Shown one piece after another: positions 32,350-41,299 of a stretch of 42,086 nucleotides of DNA. The notes beneath the pieces are model-generated. The model was given only the letters and a program-made list of their open reading frames with translations. It was not told the DNA's origin and did not search any database. A program made the position numbers and the translations under genes. Positions within the stretch are counted from its first letter, which is position 1. Each line of letters opens with the position of its first letter. This DNA comes from Bacillus sp. AZ43. GTDB lineage: Bacteria; Actinomycetota; Actinomycetes; Mycobacteriales; Geodermatophilaceae. Where the stretch lies: assembly GCA_004570425.1 (NCBI GenBank), contig SPQJ01000038.1:1-42086 (forward strand). The letters run 5' to 3'.

Positions 32350-32826
32350 ATCTTGAGGCGATTGCTCGCGTTGGCACGCGTTGAACACGCAGGTCAGATA
32401 CGGTGCGGAGCGTTGGCTGCGACGGTTGCGAGCGACTGGTTGCGAGAGTATTGGGTGCCTAAAGAGTGCCTGTCACAGTGGCTCGCCGGCAGCTTCGATC
32501 ACCGGGTCCGGCGCCTCGGTGGGCCGCCGAAGATCCACTCTTCGCCACTGACTTCACCCCTTCCTCGACGGGTGTCCCACCGGGGCAGCGTGACACCCCG
32601 CGCGGCTGACATCCCGTCGTCGCGATCGAGACAGAAGCAGAGTTCCTCGTAGCCACTCCCCCACGGACCAACGAAACCCCACGACGCGACACGACTCGCC
32701 TCGACCGGAGCTTCGCTAGACATCTGATCCATCGCCGCCGGACCCGACTTTTCGGCGGGGTGTCACCAAACGGCTCCGAAAAGCGCCTTCTCCCGGTGAG
32801 AGCAACTACTCACCAGCGGAGCAGGG
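32350..32826. other. Gene-poor stretch next to the tRNA fragment
   Basis: These 477 bases have lower GC than the rest and no ORF with convincing coding character. A 9-base direct repeat GGTTGCGAG occurs at 32424-32432 and 32438-32446; short repeats near an attachment site can be integrase arm-binding sites. A 77-residue minus-strand frame at 32499-32732 exists but is not supported. Confidence 0.4.
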
Positions 32827-33216
32827 ATGTGCGGTCAGCCGAGACGACGGACGGCGGCAGCCCCTGCGCTGGCACCGTCCCACGTCTCCCCTGCTTGCTG
32901 CGGCGTGCTGCAGGACCTCGTCGACTGCTACAGCGGCGACACCCACCGTCTGCTCACCGACCTGGCCGACGTCATCGGCGCCAGCATCGCCTACGTCGAC
33001 CGGCCCACCGTCGAAGCGCACCTCGAGCGGCCCCTGTCCGACCGGGAGTGGGCCGTCACCGCCCAGCAGTTCACGGCCATGGCCTTCGACGACCACGTCG
33101 GAGACGCCGGCAGCCTGCGCACCGACTGGATCGAGGACGTCCTGGGCAGGGCCGGCGTACCCGGTCGTGGCCACACCGGTCAGCCCGTCGCCGCATCTCC
33201 ATTGGCCGGGGCATGA
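32827..33216 (+). CDS. Hypothetical protein, mobile-element type
   Basis: A 129-residue frame whose last 100 residues have coding character (VLQDLVDCYSGDTHRLLTDL, TVEAHLERPLSDREWAVTAQ). The first 26 residues (Pro/Arg/Cys-rich) look doubtful; a GTG at 32905 is an alternative start, though ATG at 32827 has GGAG 5 bases upstream. Its stop overlaps the next start (ATGA), so the two genes form a unit. I recognise no domain. The setting next to a tRNA fragment and a phage-like gene suggests cargo of an integrated element. Confidence 0.6.
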   Translation: MCGQPRRRTAAAPALAPSHVSPACCGVLQDLVDCYSGDTHRLLTDLADVIGASIAYVDRPTVEAHLERPLSDREWAVTAQQFTAMAFDDHVGDAGSLRTDWIEDVLGRAGVPGRGHTGQPVAASPLAGA

Positions 33217-34277
33217 GCGCCACCCGTACCTGCCCGGCCTGCGGCTACAGCAGCACGTACGCCAGCGACGCCCTCGCCGACCTTCACCACGCGCGCCATT
33301 CCTGTGCGAAGCACCAGCGGGCCACCGAGCGAACACGTCGCCGTGTCCAGCGCGCTCAGAGCCGGGTGAGGCGGGACTGCACCCATCCGCGTGCTCGGCA
33401 TGTGCACGGAACCCGTGCCGCCTATGTCAAGGACCGCTGCCGATGCACCGACTGCACCGCCGCCAACACCGCGTCCGGCCGTGCCGTGCACCGCGCGCAG
33501 ACCTTCGGCCGCTGGCGGCCGTTCGTGGACGCGGCCCCGGTGCGCGAGCACCTCCGCGCGCTACGGGCCGCCGGCATCGGCGTCGAGCAGATCGCCATGC
33601 TCGCCGGCCTCTCCACCAGCCACGTCCGCGAGCTGGCCAACCCCGGGCGCGACGGCAACCCAGGCATCCGGCGGGTCCGGCCCGAGACCGCCCACCAGGT
33701 CTTACGCGTTCGCGTCGACGAGGCCAATCGTGCACCGCGCAGTCACGTCGGCGCCACGGGCACTCGTCGCCGGCTGCAGGCCCTGATCGCCATCGGATGG
33801 CCCCACGACGAGCTGGCCGCCAGGCTCGGCCGAAACTCAGCTGGTCTCCGACGCAGCATGCTCAGCGACGCCGTCACCGCGCGAACCGCCCAGGACGTCA
33901 CCGCCCTCTACGAACAGCTGTGGAACCTCCGCCCACCACACTCCACCGACGACCAGCGCGCCGCCGCCGACGCCGCCCGCGCCTTCGCCGCCGAACGCGG
34001 CTGGCTGCCACCTCTGGCCTGGGACGACATCGACACCGACCCAGAGCCTCAACACCACGCTCGGCGCGTAGAGAAGGACGACGACCTCGACGAGATCGCC
34101 ATCGAGCGCGCCCTCGCTGGCGACGGCGTCCGCCTCGAGCACCTGACCCCCGCTGAGCAGGACGAAGTCGTCCGGCGCCTCACCGAACGCGGCGAGTCCA
34201 TCCGCGACATCGCCCGGCAGCTTGCCACCACCAAACGAACCATTTCCCGCCGGCGCGCATCCATCAACGCCGCGTGA
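33213..34277 (+). CDS. Zinc-motif and multi-HTH DNA-binding protein, actinophage-like
   Basis: A 354-residue protein. The N-terminus has CPACGY (7-12) with downstream HHARHSC (25-31), a likely zinc finger. Next is the motif HGTRAAYVKDRCRCTDC (65-81), a pattern often found in actinophage proteins. Three segments look like helix-turn-helix: about 110-134 (IGVEQIAMLAGLSTSHVREL), about 195-218 (WPHDELAARLGRNSAGLRRS) and the C-terminal IRDIARQLATTKRTISRRRA. It is probably a regulator or element-maintenance protein. The start is ATG at 33213 overlapping the upstream stop. Direction is opposite to the nuo genes. Confidence 0.75.
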   Translation: MSATRTCPACGYSSTYASDALADLHHARHSCAKHQRATERTRRRVQRAQSRVRRDCTHPRARHVHGTRAAYVKDRCRCTDCTAANTASGRAVHRAQTFGRWRPFVDAAPVREHLRALRAAGIGVEQIAMLAGLSTSHVRELANPGRDGNPGIRRVRPETAHQVLRVRVDEANRAPRSHVGATGTRRRLQALIAIGWPHDELAARLGRNSAGLRRSMLSDAVTARTAQDVTALYEQLWNLRPPHSTDDQRAAADAARAFAAERGWLPPLAWDDIDTDPEPQHHARRVEKDDDLDEIAIERALAGDGVRLEHLTPAEQDEVVRRLTERGESIRDIARQLATTKRTISRRRASINAA

Positions 34278-34370
34278 TCATGTGCGGCACGGCGTCGTTG
34301 AGGGGCAGCGCCGGCACGGCCGCCGCCCTGTACGGCACGCCATGAACTCCGGCGATCGGGTGGCGGACAG

Positions 34371-35840
34371 TCAGCTCGGCAGGAGGACAGCGAGCCAGAC
34401 GCCCGACCAGATGCCGAGAAGCAGGGACGCGACGGCGGCCGTATGGAGAACGACGATCGGCTCGAGCACGACACGCTGCGCCGTTCCCGCGGAGGTGCCC
34501 GGCCCCGTCCCCCGGGTAGCCGCCGTCGTGCCTTCGCTGGCGGCGACTCCCGTAGCGGCGGGAGCGATCCAGCGCAGGTAGTAGAAAAGGCTCGCTACCG
34601 TGTTGATGGCTGCTACGACCACCAACCAAGCAAGCCCGCCATCCCAGGCCGCCGCGAAGACGGCGAGCTTGCCGACGAAGACCGCCGTGGGTGGAGTGCC
34701 GACGAGGCCGAGCAGGCAGACGACGAGGCTGACGACGAGCCATCGGTGGCGTCCGACGGCGGTCGCCCAGTCGGTGATCGTCCGGGCCGCCGGGGCCGCC
34801 GCGACGGCGGCGAAGGCGCCGATGTTGGTCACCGCGTAGCCAGCCAGGTAGATCGCCAGGGCCGGAACGGCGAGATCGGTGTGGGCCGCGACGGCGACGA
34901 CCATTAACAGGTAGCCGACCTGGCTGACCGTGGAGTAGGCCAGCAGGCGGAGTACGTCGGTCTGGTTGAAGGCGGCCAGGTTGCCCAGGGTCATGCTGGC
35001 CGCGGCGATGACGCCGACCAGGAGTGGCACGTCGAGCGGGACGTCGGCGAAGGGCTCGGCGAGCAGTCGGAAGGCCGCTGCCACCGCGCCGATCTTCGGG
35101 ATCGTGGTGATGTAGGCGGCCATCGGCGGAGTGGTGCCGGCCGTGACGTCGGGAACCCAGAAGTGCACCGGGACGGCACCGGCCTTGAAGGCGACCCCGG
35201 CGAGCACGCCGAGGACGCCGACTGCAAGCAGCGCGGGTGGGGCCTGCGGCAGCAGTTCGCCCAGCTCGGGATAGCCGGTGGTGCCGGAGGCGAGCACCAG
35301 GGCGGCGACGCCGACGAGCATCAGCACGCCCACGAAGGCACCCATGAGGTAGTACTTCATCGTCGCCTCGACACCTGCGGAGTCCTTGGCGAAGCCGGCC
35401 AGCGCGTACAGCGGGACGCTGGCCAGCAGATACGCGGCGACGAGCAGCAGCAGATCACCGCTCGCGGCCAGCGCGATGCTGCCGAGCCCACCGAGCAGCA
35501 TGAGGACGTAGGCCTCGGTCTCCCGCGGGTGTCCGGCCAGCGAGGCCGACGCCAGCCAGACCAGGACAGCCACGCCCAGCGTGACCACGATGCGCACGAC
35601 GCCAGTGGTCGTGTCGACGACCCAGGTGCCCTCGAACACCCGCTCCGCAGGCTCCGGCAGCGCGACAGCTGCGGCGATCGCACTGGCCAGGCAGGCGGCG
35701 GTGACCAGGAGCCGGACCCGCCACTGCCGGTGCTGCGGGGTCCAGAGGCCCAGCAGCAGGCCGCCGACGGCGCCGAGAAGCAGGAGCAGTTCGGGAAGCA
35801 GAGCGAGCACCCGCTCGCCACCTCCGGACATGCCGGTCAC
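34371..35840 (-). CDS. nuoN: NuoN-like complex I membrane subunit (antiporter family)
   Basis: A 489-residue membrane protein with about 13-14 helices and the antiporter-family core: FKAGAVPVHFWVPDVTAGTTPPMAAYITT followed by IPKIGA (helices 7-8) and LGNLAAFNQTDVLRLLAYSTVSQVGYLL. The helix-5 glutamate, normally in an ELxSLPLY segment, is replaced: here the segment reads YLLASVPLY with Leu138. The helix-5 to helix-6 MKYYLMGA segment is kept. It would pump protons in ordinary complex I; loss of the Glu suggests an altered path. The start is GTG at 35840, overlapping the nuoM stop by four bases. Confidence 0.9.
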   Translation of the reverse strand: MTGMSGGGERVLALLPELLLLLGAVGGLLLGLWTPQHRQWRVRLLVTAACLASAIAAAVALPEPAERVFEGTWVVDTTTGVVRIVVTLGVAVLVWLASASLAGHPRETEAYVLMLLGGLGSIALAASGDLLLLVAAYLLASVPLYALAGFAKDSAGVEATMKYYLMGAFVGVLMLVGVAALVLASGTTGYPELGELLPQAPPALLAVGVLGVLAGVAFKAGAVPVHFWVPDVTAGTTPPMAAYITTIPKIGAVAAAFRLLAEPFADVPLDVPLLVGVIAAASMTLGNLAAFNQTDVLRLLAYSTVSQVGYLLMVVAVAAHTDLAVPALAIYLAGYAVTNIGAFAAVAAAPAARTITDWATAVGRHRWLVVSLVVCLLGLVGTPPTAVFVGKLAVFAAAWDGGLAWLVVVAAINTVASLFYYLRWIAPAATGVAASEGTTAATRGTGPGTSAGTAQRVVLEPIVVLHTAAVASLLLGIWSGVWLAVLLPS

Positions 35841-37435
35841 CGGCCCACCAACTCCACCACCGCCATGGCGGCCGGCTCCAGCACGTCCAGCAGGACCCGC
35901 GGAACCAACCCGAGAATCACGGCGAGTACCAGCAGCGGGACGACCGAGGCCACCTCGTGACCACGCAGGTCCTGCATCCGGGTCGCCGTCCGCGGCCGGA
36001 CGGCGGTCGCCGTCGTGCCGTCCGCACGGTCCGGATCCGGGCCCTCCGCCAGTTCGTCGGGGTCTGCGCCGGATGGGACGACGGTGTCGCCGGTGAGCAG
36101 CCGCTGCAGGGCCAGCAGGAAGAGTCCGGCGGTCACGAGGATGCCGACGACGGCGATCACCGTGGCCACCGGCGCGGCCTGCAGGGCTCCGGTGAACACC
36201 TGGAACTCGGCGATGAACCCGGAGAACCCGGGCAGCCCCAAGGAGCCGAACGCGGCGACCGCGAAGCAGGCGGCGAAGACCGGCGCCGGCCGGGCCAGTC
36301 CACCCCAGCGGTCGAAGGCGTAGGTGTGCCCGCGGGACCACAGCACGCCGCTGAGCAGGAAAAGCGCGGCGGTGAGCAGGCCGTGGCTGACCATCTGGTA
36401 CATCGCTCCGACCGTGGCCACGGTCCGCGCTCCCTCGTCAGCGGAGGCCAGGAGGCCGGCCGCGCCCAGCCCGAGGAGCACGTAGCCCATGTGGTTGACC
36501 GACGTGTAGGCGATCATCCGCTTGACGTCGGTCTGGGCGAGGGCGACGAAGGCGCCCCACAGCACGCTGATCACCCCGACGACGACGGCGACCATGGCCC
36601 ACCGCTGCCAGGCCTCGGGCAGGATCGGCATCGCGATCCGCACGAACCCGTAGGTGCCGAGCTTGAGCAGGATGCCGGCGAGGACGGCGGACCCGGCGGC
36701 GGGGGCGTCGGTGTGCGCGTCGGGCAGCCAGGTGTGGAACGGGAACAGCGGCGTCTTCACAGCCAGGCCGATACCGATCGCCAGCAGCACCAAGCCGCCG
36801 GCGACCGGGGAGTCCGCGAGCGGAGGGTTGGCTGCCAGCGCCACCATGTCGAAGGTCCGCTCCTCGCTGCCGAGGAACAGCCCGATGAAGCCCACCAGCA
36901 GCGCCAGGGACCCGATGAAGGTGTAGAGGAAGAACTTCAGCGCGCTGCGCCGGGCGTTGCCGTGTCCCCAGCCGGCGATGACGAAGTACATCCCGACGAT
37001 GGACAGGTCGAAGAAGACGAAGAACAGGATCAGGTCCAGCGAGGCGAACGTGCCCAGGCAGGCTGTCTGCAGGAAGAGGAACAGCGCCGCGTAGGTGTGC
37101 GGCCGGTCCGGCTCGCGCAGCGAGTAGATCGCGCAGGCCAGGAACAACACCCCGGTCAGTGCCAGCAGCGGCAGGGAGAGCCCGTCGACGCCGATGTGGT
37201 AGCCGGCGTCGACCGTGGGAATCCACTGCAGGTCCACCTCGTACGCCAGGCCGTCGACGACTCCCGAGGCTCCCTCCCCCGGATCGAAGCCCCACCACAT
37301 CCAGCCGATCAGCGCCAGGTCGACAGCGGCGGCGGCGATCCACAGCCCGATGGCCGTCCGGCCGCTGAGCCCGCGGGCGGCCAGCAGCACGCCGGCGGTC
37401 ACCAGCGGCAAGAAGATCACAACGGTCAGCAGCAC
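35837..37435 (-). CDS. nuoM: NuoM-like complex I membrane subunit
   Basis: A 532-residue membrane protein of the antiporter family. Conserved pieces: HIGVDGLSLPLLALT (80-94), VKTPLFPFHTWLPDAHTDAP (helices 7-8), LLKLGTYGFVRIAMPILPEA and FVALAQTDVKRMIAYTSVNHMGY. In helix 5 the acidic residue is Asp143 (FFVFFDLSIVGMYFVIAGWG) where the canonical protein has Glu in FWEMMLVPMYFLIALWG. A charged Arg/Asp-rich loop of about 40 residues near the C-terminus separates the last helices. The start is GTG at 37435 with GGAGG 10 bases upstream. There is a 79-base gap to nuoL. Confidence 0.91.
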   Translation of the reverse strand: MLLTVVIFLPLVTAGVLLAARGLSGRTAIGLWIAAAAVDLALIGWMWWGFDPGEGASGVVDGLAYEVDLQWIPTVDAGYHIGVDGLSLPLLALTGVLFLACAIYSLREPDRPHTYAALFLFLQTACLGTFASLDLILFFVFFDLSIVGMYFVIAGWGHGNARRSALKFFLYTFIGSLALLVGFIGLFLGSEERTFDMVALAANPPLADSPVAGGLVLLAIGIGLAVKTPLFPFHTWLPDAHTDAPAAGSAVLAGILLKLGTYGFVRIAMPILPEAWQRWAMVAVVVGVISVLWGAFVALAQTDVKRMIAYTSVNHMGYVLLGLGAAGLLASADEGARTVATVGAMYQMVSHGLLTAALFLLSGVLWSRGHTYAFDRWGGLARPAPVFAACFAVAAFGSLGLPGFSGFIAEFQVFTGALQAAPVATVIAVVGILVTAGLFLLALQRLLTGDTVVPSGADPDELAEGPDPDRADGTTATAVRPRTATRMQDLRGHEVASVVPLLVLAVILGLVPRVLLDVLEPAAMAVVELVGR

Positions 37436-37514
37436 GATCTCGACACCTCCTCGCTGACGCTCGTCGGCACCGAGCTCGACGACGCTGTACCCATGCGTGA
37501 CCTCACAAGTTCGG

Positions 37515-39455
37515 TCACGGGCGCACCACGAGCAGGAGGACGAGCAGGAACCCGAGACCGATGACGGCCTGGGCGTAGTACTGGTGCAGCAGCCCGGTCT
37601 GCGGGCGACGGGCCGCGCTTCCGGCGCGGCGGAACGCGGTCGCCGTCGCACGGACCGCGCCGTCCACCACTCCGACGTCGAGCCGCGCGGACCCGGCGGC
37701 AGCACGGCGGGTCGTCGAAGCGACACCCGACACCGCCCGGTCCAGGACGCCATCGTCGGCACGTGATGCCCATCCTGCGAGCCGTCGCACGCCGACAGCC
37801 ACGCCTACCACCGTCCGGTCGATCAGCTTGTCGTCCACGGTGGCCAGCGCGCGCGCCACTGCCATCGCCGGCCATGGCGAGAGCAGCCGCCCCAGCCCGG
37901 CCCACGAGGCGAGCGGACTCCGCGAGAGCTGCTCCATGACGGCAGGGCGCTCCCGAACCACGGCGACGGTCAGCCCCAGGACCACCAGCGCGAGCGCCCC
38001 GGAGAACACCAACTCCCCCACCCCCGGCGAGGGCTCACCCTCCGCGCCCAGGACCGCCTTGAGGCCCTCGGCCACAGCCGGCAGCGCAAGCACACCCAGT
38101 CCGGCGGCGAACACAGCCAGCACGCCTGCGACGACAGTCGTGAGCGCCGGGATGCGCCGGGTGCCCGGTTCCTCCTCGTCGAGAGACTCCTCCCCTGCCG
38201 GCCGGGCGAGGACGACGGCCAGGATCCGACCGGCGTAAACCGCCGAGACCGCAGCGGCGGCCAGGCCCACCACTTTCAGCGCCATTCCGTCGACCCCGGC
38301 GAGGACCTCGTCCTTGGTGGCCCACAGCGACAGCGGTGGCACGCCGGCCAGCGCGAGGGCGGCGACGGTGGCCGCTGCCCCGATGCCCGGATACCGGCGG
38401 GCGGCGCCCCGCAGGCCGGCCAGGTCCTTGGTGCCCAGCGCGGTGAGCCAAGCGCCTGCGGCGACGAAGAGCCCGGCCTTGACCGCGGCGTGCGCGACCA
38501 GCTGTGCTGTGCCGCCCGCGGTGGCGCCCACCCCGGCGGCGAGCACGACGAAGCCGATCTGCGCGGCGGTGCTGGCCGCCAGCAGCTGCTTGAGGTCGGA
38601 CTGCGCCACGGCCACGGCGCCCAGGACGAGCGCGGTCAGCACACCGGCCCATGCCGCCGCCGTCGCGGCCCAGCCGGTCGCGGCAAGCAGGGGCTGCATC
38701 CGGATCAACAGGTACCCGCCGGCGGCCACCATCGTGGCCGAGTGCAGCAGCGCGCTGACGGGGCTGGGGCCCTGCATGGCAGCCGACAACCAGGCGGAGA
38801 AGGGCAGCTGCGCGGACTTGCCGAGCGCGGCGACGAGGACCCCGGCGGCGGCGACGTCCGCCCAGCCGCCGTCCGCTGCGGACAGGTCGGCGAGGGCCAG
38901 GCTGCCGGTCGCGGCCAACGCGGCCCCCGCGGCGACGTACAGGCCGAGGTCCCCGGCCCGCGTGGTCACGAACGCCCGCGTCCCGGCGGCCAGCTTGCCC
39001 GGCTCTTCCCAGTGGTAGCCGATGAGCGCGTAGGAGGTCGCGCCCATGACCTCCCAGGCCAGGAGAAGCGTGGGCAAGGTTGCCGCGGTGACCGTCGCCA
39101 GCATGGCCGCGACGAAGAGCAGCAGATAGCCGAAGAACCGTCCGCGTGCGGCATCCGCCGGCAGATCCGCGACGGCGAAGACGGTGACCAGCAGGGCGAT
39201 CCCTGCGATCAGCAGCACCAGCACGGCGGAGAGCCCGTCGACGACCAGGCGGAGATCCCCACCCTCGACGATCCCGAGGAAGGGCACCGACAAGCGCGGT
39301 CGGCTCCCGGCCACCAGCGCTGCCAGCGCTGCGGCGGCACCGATGACGGCCACGGCCAGCGGGCCAGCGGCGCGGTCGGCCCGCCGTCCGACGGTCAACA
39401 GCCCCGCCCCGGTCAGGGCGGGGAGCAGCACCAGGGCGGCGAGGGCGACACTCAT
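37515..39455 (-). CDS. nuoL: NuoL-like complex I membrane subunit
   Basis: A 646-residue membrane protein, the largest antiporter-type subunit. Kept features are the helix-5 Glu135 in LLLAWEVMGATSYALIGYHW, TRAFVTTRAGDLGLYVAAG, GKSAQLPFSAWLSAAMQGPSPVSALLHSATM and VAVAQSDLKQLLAASTAAQIGF. The C-terminal region includes helix 15, a long lateral stretch (about 540-620) and a last helix HQYYAQAVIGLGFLLVLL. It would couple redox-driven motion to proton transfer. The start is ATG at 39455, in an ATGA overlap with the nuoK stop. Confidence 0.93.
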   Translation of the reverse strand: MSVALAALVLLPALTGAGLLTVGRRADRAAGPLAVAVIGAAAALAALVAGSRPRLSVPFLGIVEGGDLRLVVDGLSAVLVLLIAGIALLVTVFAVADLPADAARGRFFGYLLLFVAAMLATVTAATLPTLLLAWEVMGATSYALIGYHWEEPGKLAAGTRAFVTTRAGDLGLYVAAGAALAATGSLALADLSAADGGWADVAAAGVLVAALGKSAQLPFSAWLSAAMQGPSPVSALLHSATMVAAGGYLLIRMQPLLAATGWAATAAAWAGVLTALVLGAVAVAQSDLKQLLAASTAAQIGFVVLAAGVGATAGGTAQLVAHAAVKAGLFVAAGAWLTALGTKDLAGLRGAARRYPGIGAAATVAALALAGVPPLSLWATKDEVLAGVDGMALKVVGLAAAAVSAVYAGRILAVVLARPAGEESLDEEEPGTRRIPALTTVVAGVLAVFAAGLGVLALPAVAEGLKAVLGAEGEPSPGVGELVFSGALALVVLGLTVAVVRERPAVMEQLSRSPLASWAGLGRLLSPWPAMAVARALATVDDKLIDRTVVGVAVGVRRLAGWASRADDGVLDRAVSGVASTTRRAAAGSARLDVGVVDGAVRATATAFRRAGSAARRPQTGLLHQYYAQAVIGLGFLLVLLLVVRP

Positions 39456-39769
39456 CCGCGCAGGTCCGTGGCCATGTCCACCATGTCGACCTGCCGCGCC
39501 CGGTAGATGGCAACGGTGACAGCGAAACCCATGGCCATCTCCACCGCCATCACCACCAGAGCGACGACAACCAGCACCTGGGCATCGGGCAGCTCGGGGG
39601 CGAGGAAGTACCAGGCCGCTCCCCCGGCCAGCAGCACACCGTTGAGGACCAGCTCCAGGCCCATCATCACCATGACGATCGACTGCTGGGACAGCGCGCC
39701 GAACAGACCGACGGCCACCAGGGCGACGGCGATGGTCAGCACGATCTGCAGCACGAGCTCGGCGGTCAC
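39452..39769 (-). CDS. nuoK: NuoK-like complex I membrane subunit
   Basis: A 105-residue protein with three transmembrane helices. The two buried glutamates used in proton transfer are both present: Glu39 in MMGLELVLNGVLLA and Glu77 in VVMAVEMAMGF. The C-terminal tail (ARQVDMVDMATDLRG) is a few residues longer than usual. The start is GTG at 39769 within a GTGA overlap with the nuoJ stop, and the gene ends in the nuoL start; tight coupling runs along the whole operon. Confidence 0.93.
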   Translation of the reverse strand: MTAELVLQIVLTIAVALVAVGLFGALSQQSIVMVMMGLELVLNGVLLAGGAAWYFLAPELPDAQVLVVVALVVMAVEMAMGFAVTVAIYRARQVDMVDMATDLRG

Positions 39770-40347
39770 CGCGGCAACCCTCCGGGCACCGGATCGTCCG
39801 GCCGCGACGCCTTGAGGTCCGCACCGAACCGGTCGTAGCGGCCGCGGGCGGTGGCCAGGACGGTGCCGGCGAGGATCGTCGCGAACAACGAGATCCCGAT
39901 CACCAGCATGACCAGCATGTGGCTGCCCATGATCGCCTCGCCGAGCTGGCGGGTGCTGTCGGCGGGGCGGGACGGGTTCCGCGTCGGCCAGTCGATCGTC
40001 CAGATACCGACGGTGAGGACGACGAAGGTCGCGGCGCCGATCACTGCTGAGCCCTTGGCGTTGTGCACCATCGTCATCGGCATGAGCCCGGCCGGGTTCA
40101 TCATGAACATGATCATGAAGACGGCCATGACCGCCATCTCCATCGTCATCATCAGCGCCGTCACGACGGCCAGGTAGACCAGGTCCAGGGCCAGCAGCAC
40201 TCCCGCCACCGCGAGGAACGACGCGAGCAGCGCGAAAGTGGCCCGCGCCATGGAGTCGACGACGAACACGGCGATGCCCGCGGCCACCGACAGGGCGCCG
40301 AGCACGGCGACCGCCGCGATCGCCCACGCGGACAAGTCGCTCAGCAT
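39766..40347 (-). CDS. nuoJ: NuoJ-like complex I membrane subunit
   Basis: A 193-residue protein with five transmembrane helices. The helix-3 region is VYLAVVTALMMTMEMAVMAVFMIMFMMNP, unusually rich in methionine compared with the common YVGAVMVLFLFVVMML pattern; it takes the place of the pi-bulge helix used in coupling. The start is ATG at 40347, ten bases after the nuoH stop, so no nuoI gene fits between. The C-terminus is polar (RFGADLKASRPDDPVPG). Confidence 0.88.
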   Translation of the reverse strand: MLSDLSAWAIAAVAVLGALSVAAGIAVFVVDSMARATFALLASFLAVAGVLLALDLVYLAVVTALMMTMEMAVMAVFMIMFMMNPAGLMPMTMVHNAKGSAVIGAATFVVLTVGIWTIDWPTRNPSRPADSTRQLGEAIMGSHMLVMLVIGISLFATILAGTVLATARGRYDRFGADLKASRPDDPVPGGLPR

Positions 40348-40357
40348 GCCGTCCCCC

Positions 40358-41299
40358 TCATGCGTAGAACCCGTTCAGGACGAGCACGGCGACGATCAGC
40401 GCCTGGAGGAGAGTCAGCGGGACGAGGACCATCCAGCCGACCTCTACCGTGCGGTCGGGCCGCAGCACAGGCACCCGCCGTCCCGCCCAGACCAAGGTCG
40501 CGATGACCGCCAGAGTCTTGACCAGGAACCACACCGGGCCGGGCAGCCAAGGCCCGGCGTCGCCGCCCAGGAACAGCGCGGTAGCCATGGCGGCCGCAGC
40601 GCCTAGGAACACCGCCCGGCCCACATCGACGAGCAGCCGGTCCACCCCAGACAGCTCCGAGGTGACGCCCCCGGCGATGTCGGGCCCTGCGGGTGCGGCG
40701 AACGGACCCCAGAACGCGAAGGCGGCGGCGCTGGCCACGAAGACGACGAAGGCGACCGGCATCGTCACCACGAACCACAGCCCCTCCTGCGCGGTGACCA
40801 CATCGGTCGTCCGAAGGGAGCCGGCCGCCAACCCGGCCGTGATGAGCGCAAACATCAGCGGCAGCTCATAGGCCAGGCCCTGGGCGAGAAACCGGTACCC
40901 CCCGGTCAGGGCATGGACGGCGTTCGGGCCCCACCCGAGCAGCCATACCGCGGCCCAGAGCAGCGCCTCCATGGCGTTGAACCACACGAGGTCGGCGCTG
41001 GTGGACCACAACGTCCGGCCACCCACGGGCACCACCGCCAGCGAGAGCAGCGCCAGCGTCGGCACGGCGGCGCAGCCCAGCCGCCACAGCAGCCGGTCCG
41101 GCGCCAGCGTCGTCCGCCGCTGCTCTAACAGCAGACGTGCACCGTCACGAAGAGGTGCGGCGACCGTTCCCAAGGTTTCGCCGAGAACGACGGCGCGGTC
41201 AACCGCTGCCACTACGAGGCCCAGGACCAAGCCGACCGCCACGACTCCGAGAACTGCCGGTGCCAGTCCCCACGCCTCGGCCAAGGTCTGCTCAGGCAT
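40358..41299 (-). CDS. nuoH: Divergent NuoH-like complex I membrane subunit
   Basis: A 313-residue, eight-helix protein that in complex I forms the quinone chamber beside the peripheral arm. Recognisable parts are APLRDGARLLLEQ (48-60, matching QPLADGxKLLxKE), GGYRFLAQGLAYELPLMFAL (133-152) and GWMVLVPLTLLQ. Missing are the RPGPNRVGP segment and the acidic loop PFDLPEAESELVAGY: at 199-220 it reads PFAAPAGPDIAGGVTSELSG, with the run of glutamates gone. That loop is thought to feed protons to the quinone site, so a normal quinone reaction is doubtful. The start is ATG at 41299, overlapping the upstream gene by eight bases. Confidence 0.86.
   Translation of the reverse strand: MPEQTLAEAWGLAPAVLGVVAVGLVLGLVVAAVDRAVVLGETLGTVAAPLRDGARLLLEQRRTTLAPDRLLWRLGCAAVPTLALLSLAVVPVGGRTLWSTSADLVWFNAMEALLWAAVWLLGWGPNAVHALTGGYRFLAQGLAYELPLMFALITAGLAAGSLRTTDVVTAQEGLWFVVTMPVAFVVFVASAAAFAFWGPFAAPAGPDIAGGVTSELSGVDRLLVDVGRAVFLGAAAAMATALFLGGDAGPWLPGPVWFLVKTLAVIATLVWAGRRVPVLRPDRTVEVGWMVLVPLTLLQALIVAVLVLNGFYA

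Noticed and set aside
32194-32388. Minus-strand ORF containing LLVRVQSGEP
   Set aside because: This is the usual false translation of the 3' end of a tRNA (T arm and acceptor), not a protein.
32499-32732. 77-residue minus-strand frame beside the tRNA fragment
   Set aside because: It reads with several Trp and some order but has no ribosome-binding site and no family I know; left as non-coding with low certainty.
37435-37762. Longer NuoM reading frame upstream of the GTG at 37435
   Set aside because: The upstream part overlaps the end of nuoL and has no membrane or conserved sequence; the GGAGG-GTG at 37435 gives the normal N-terminus.
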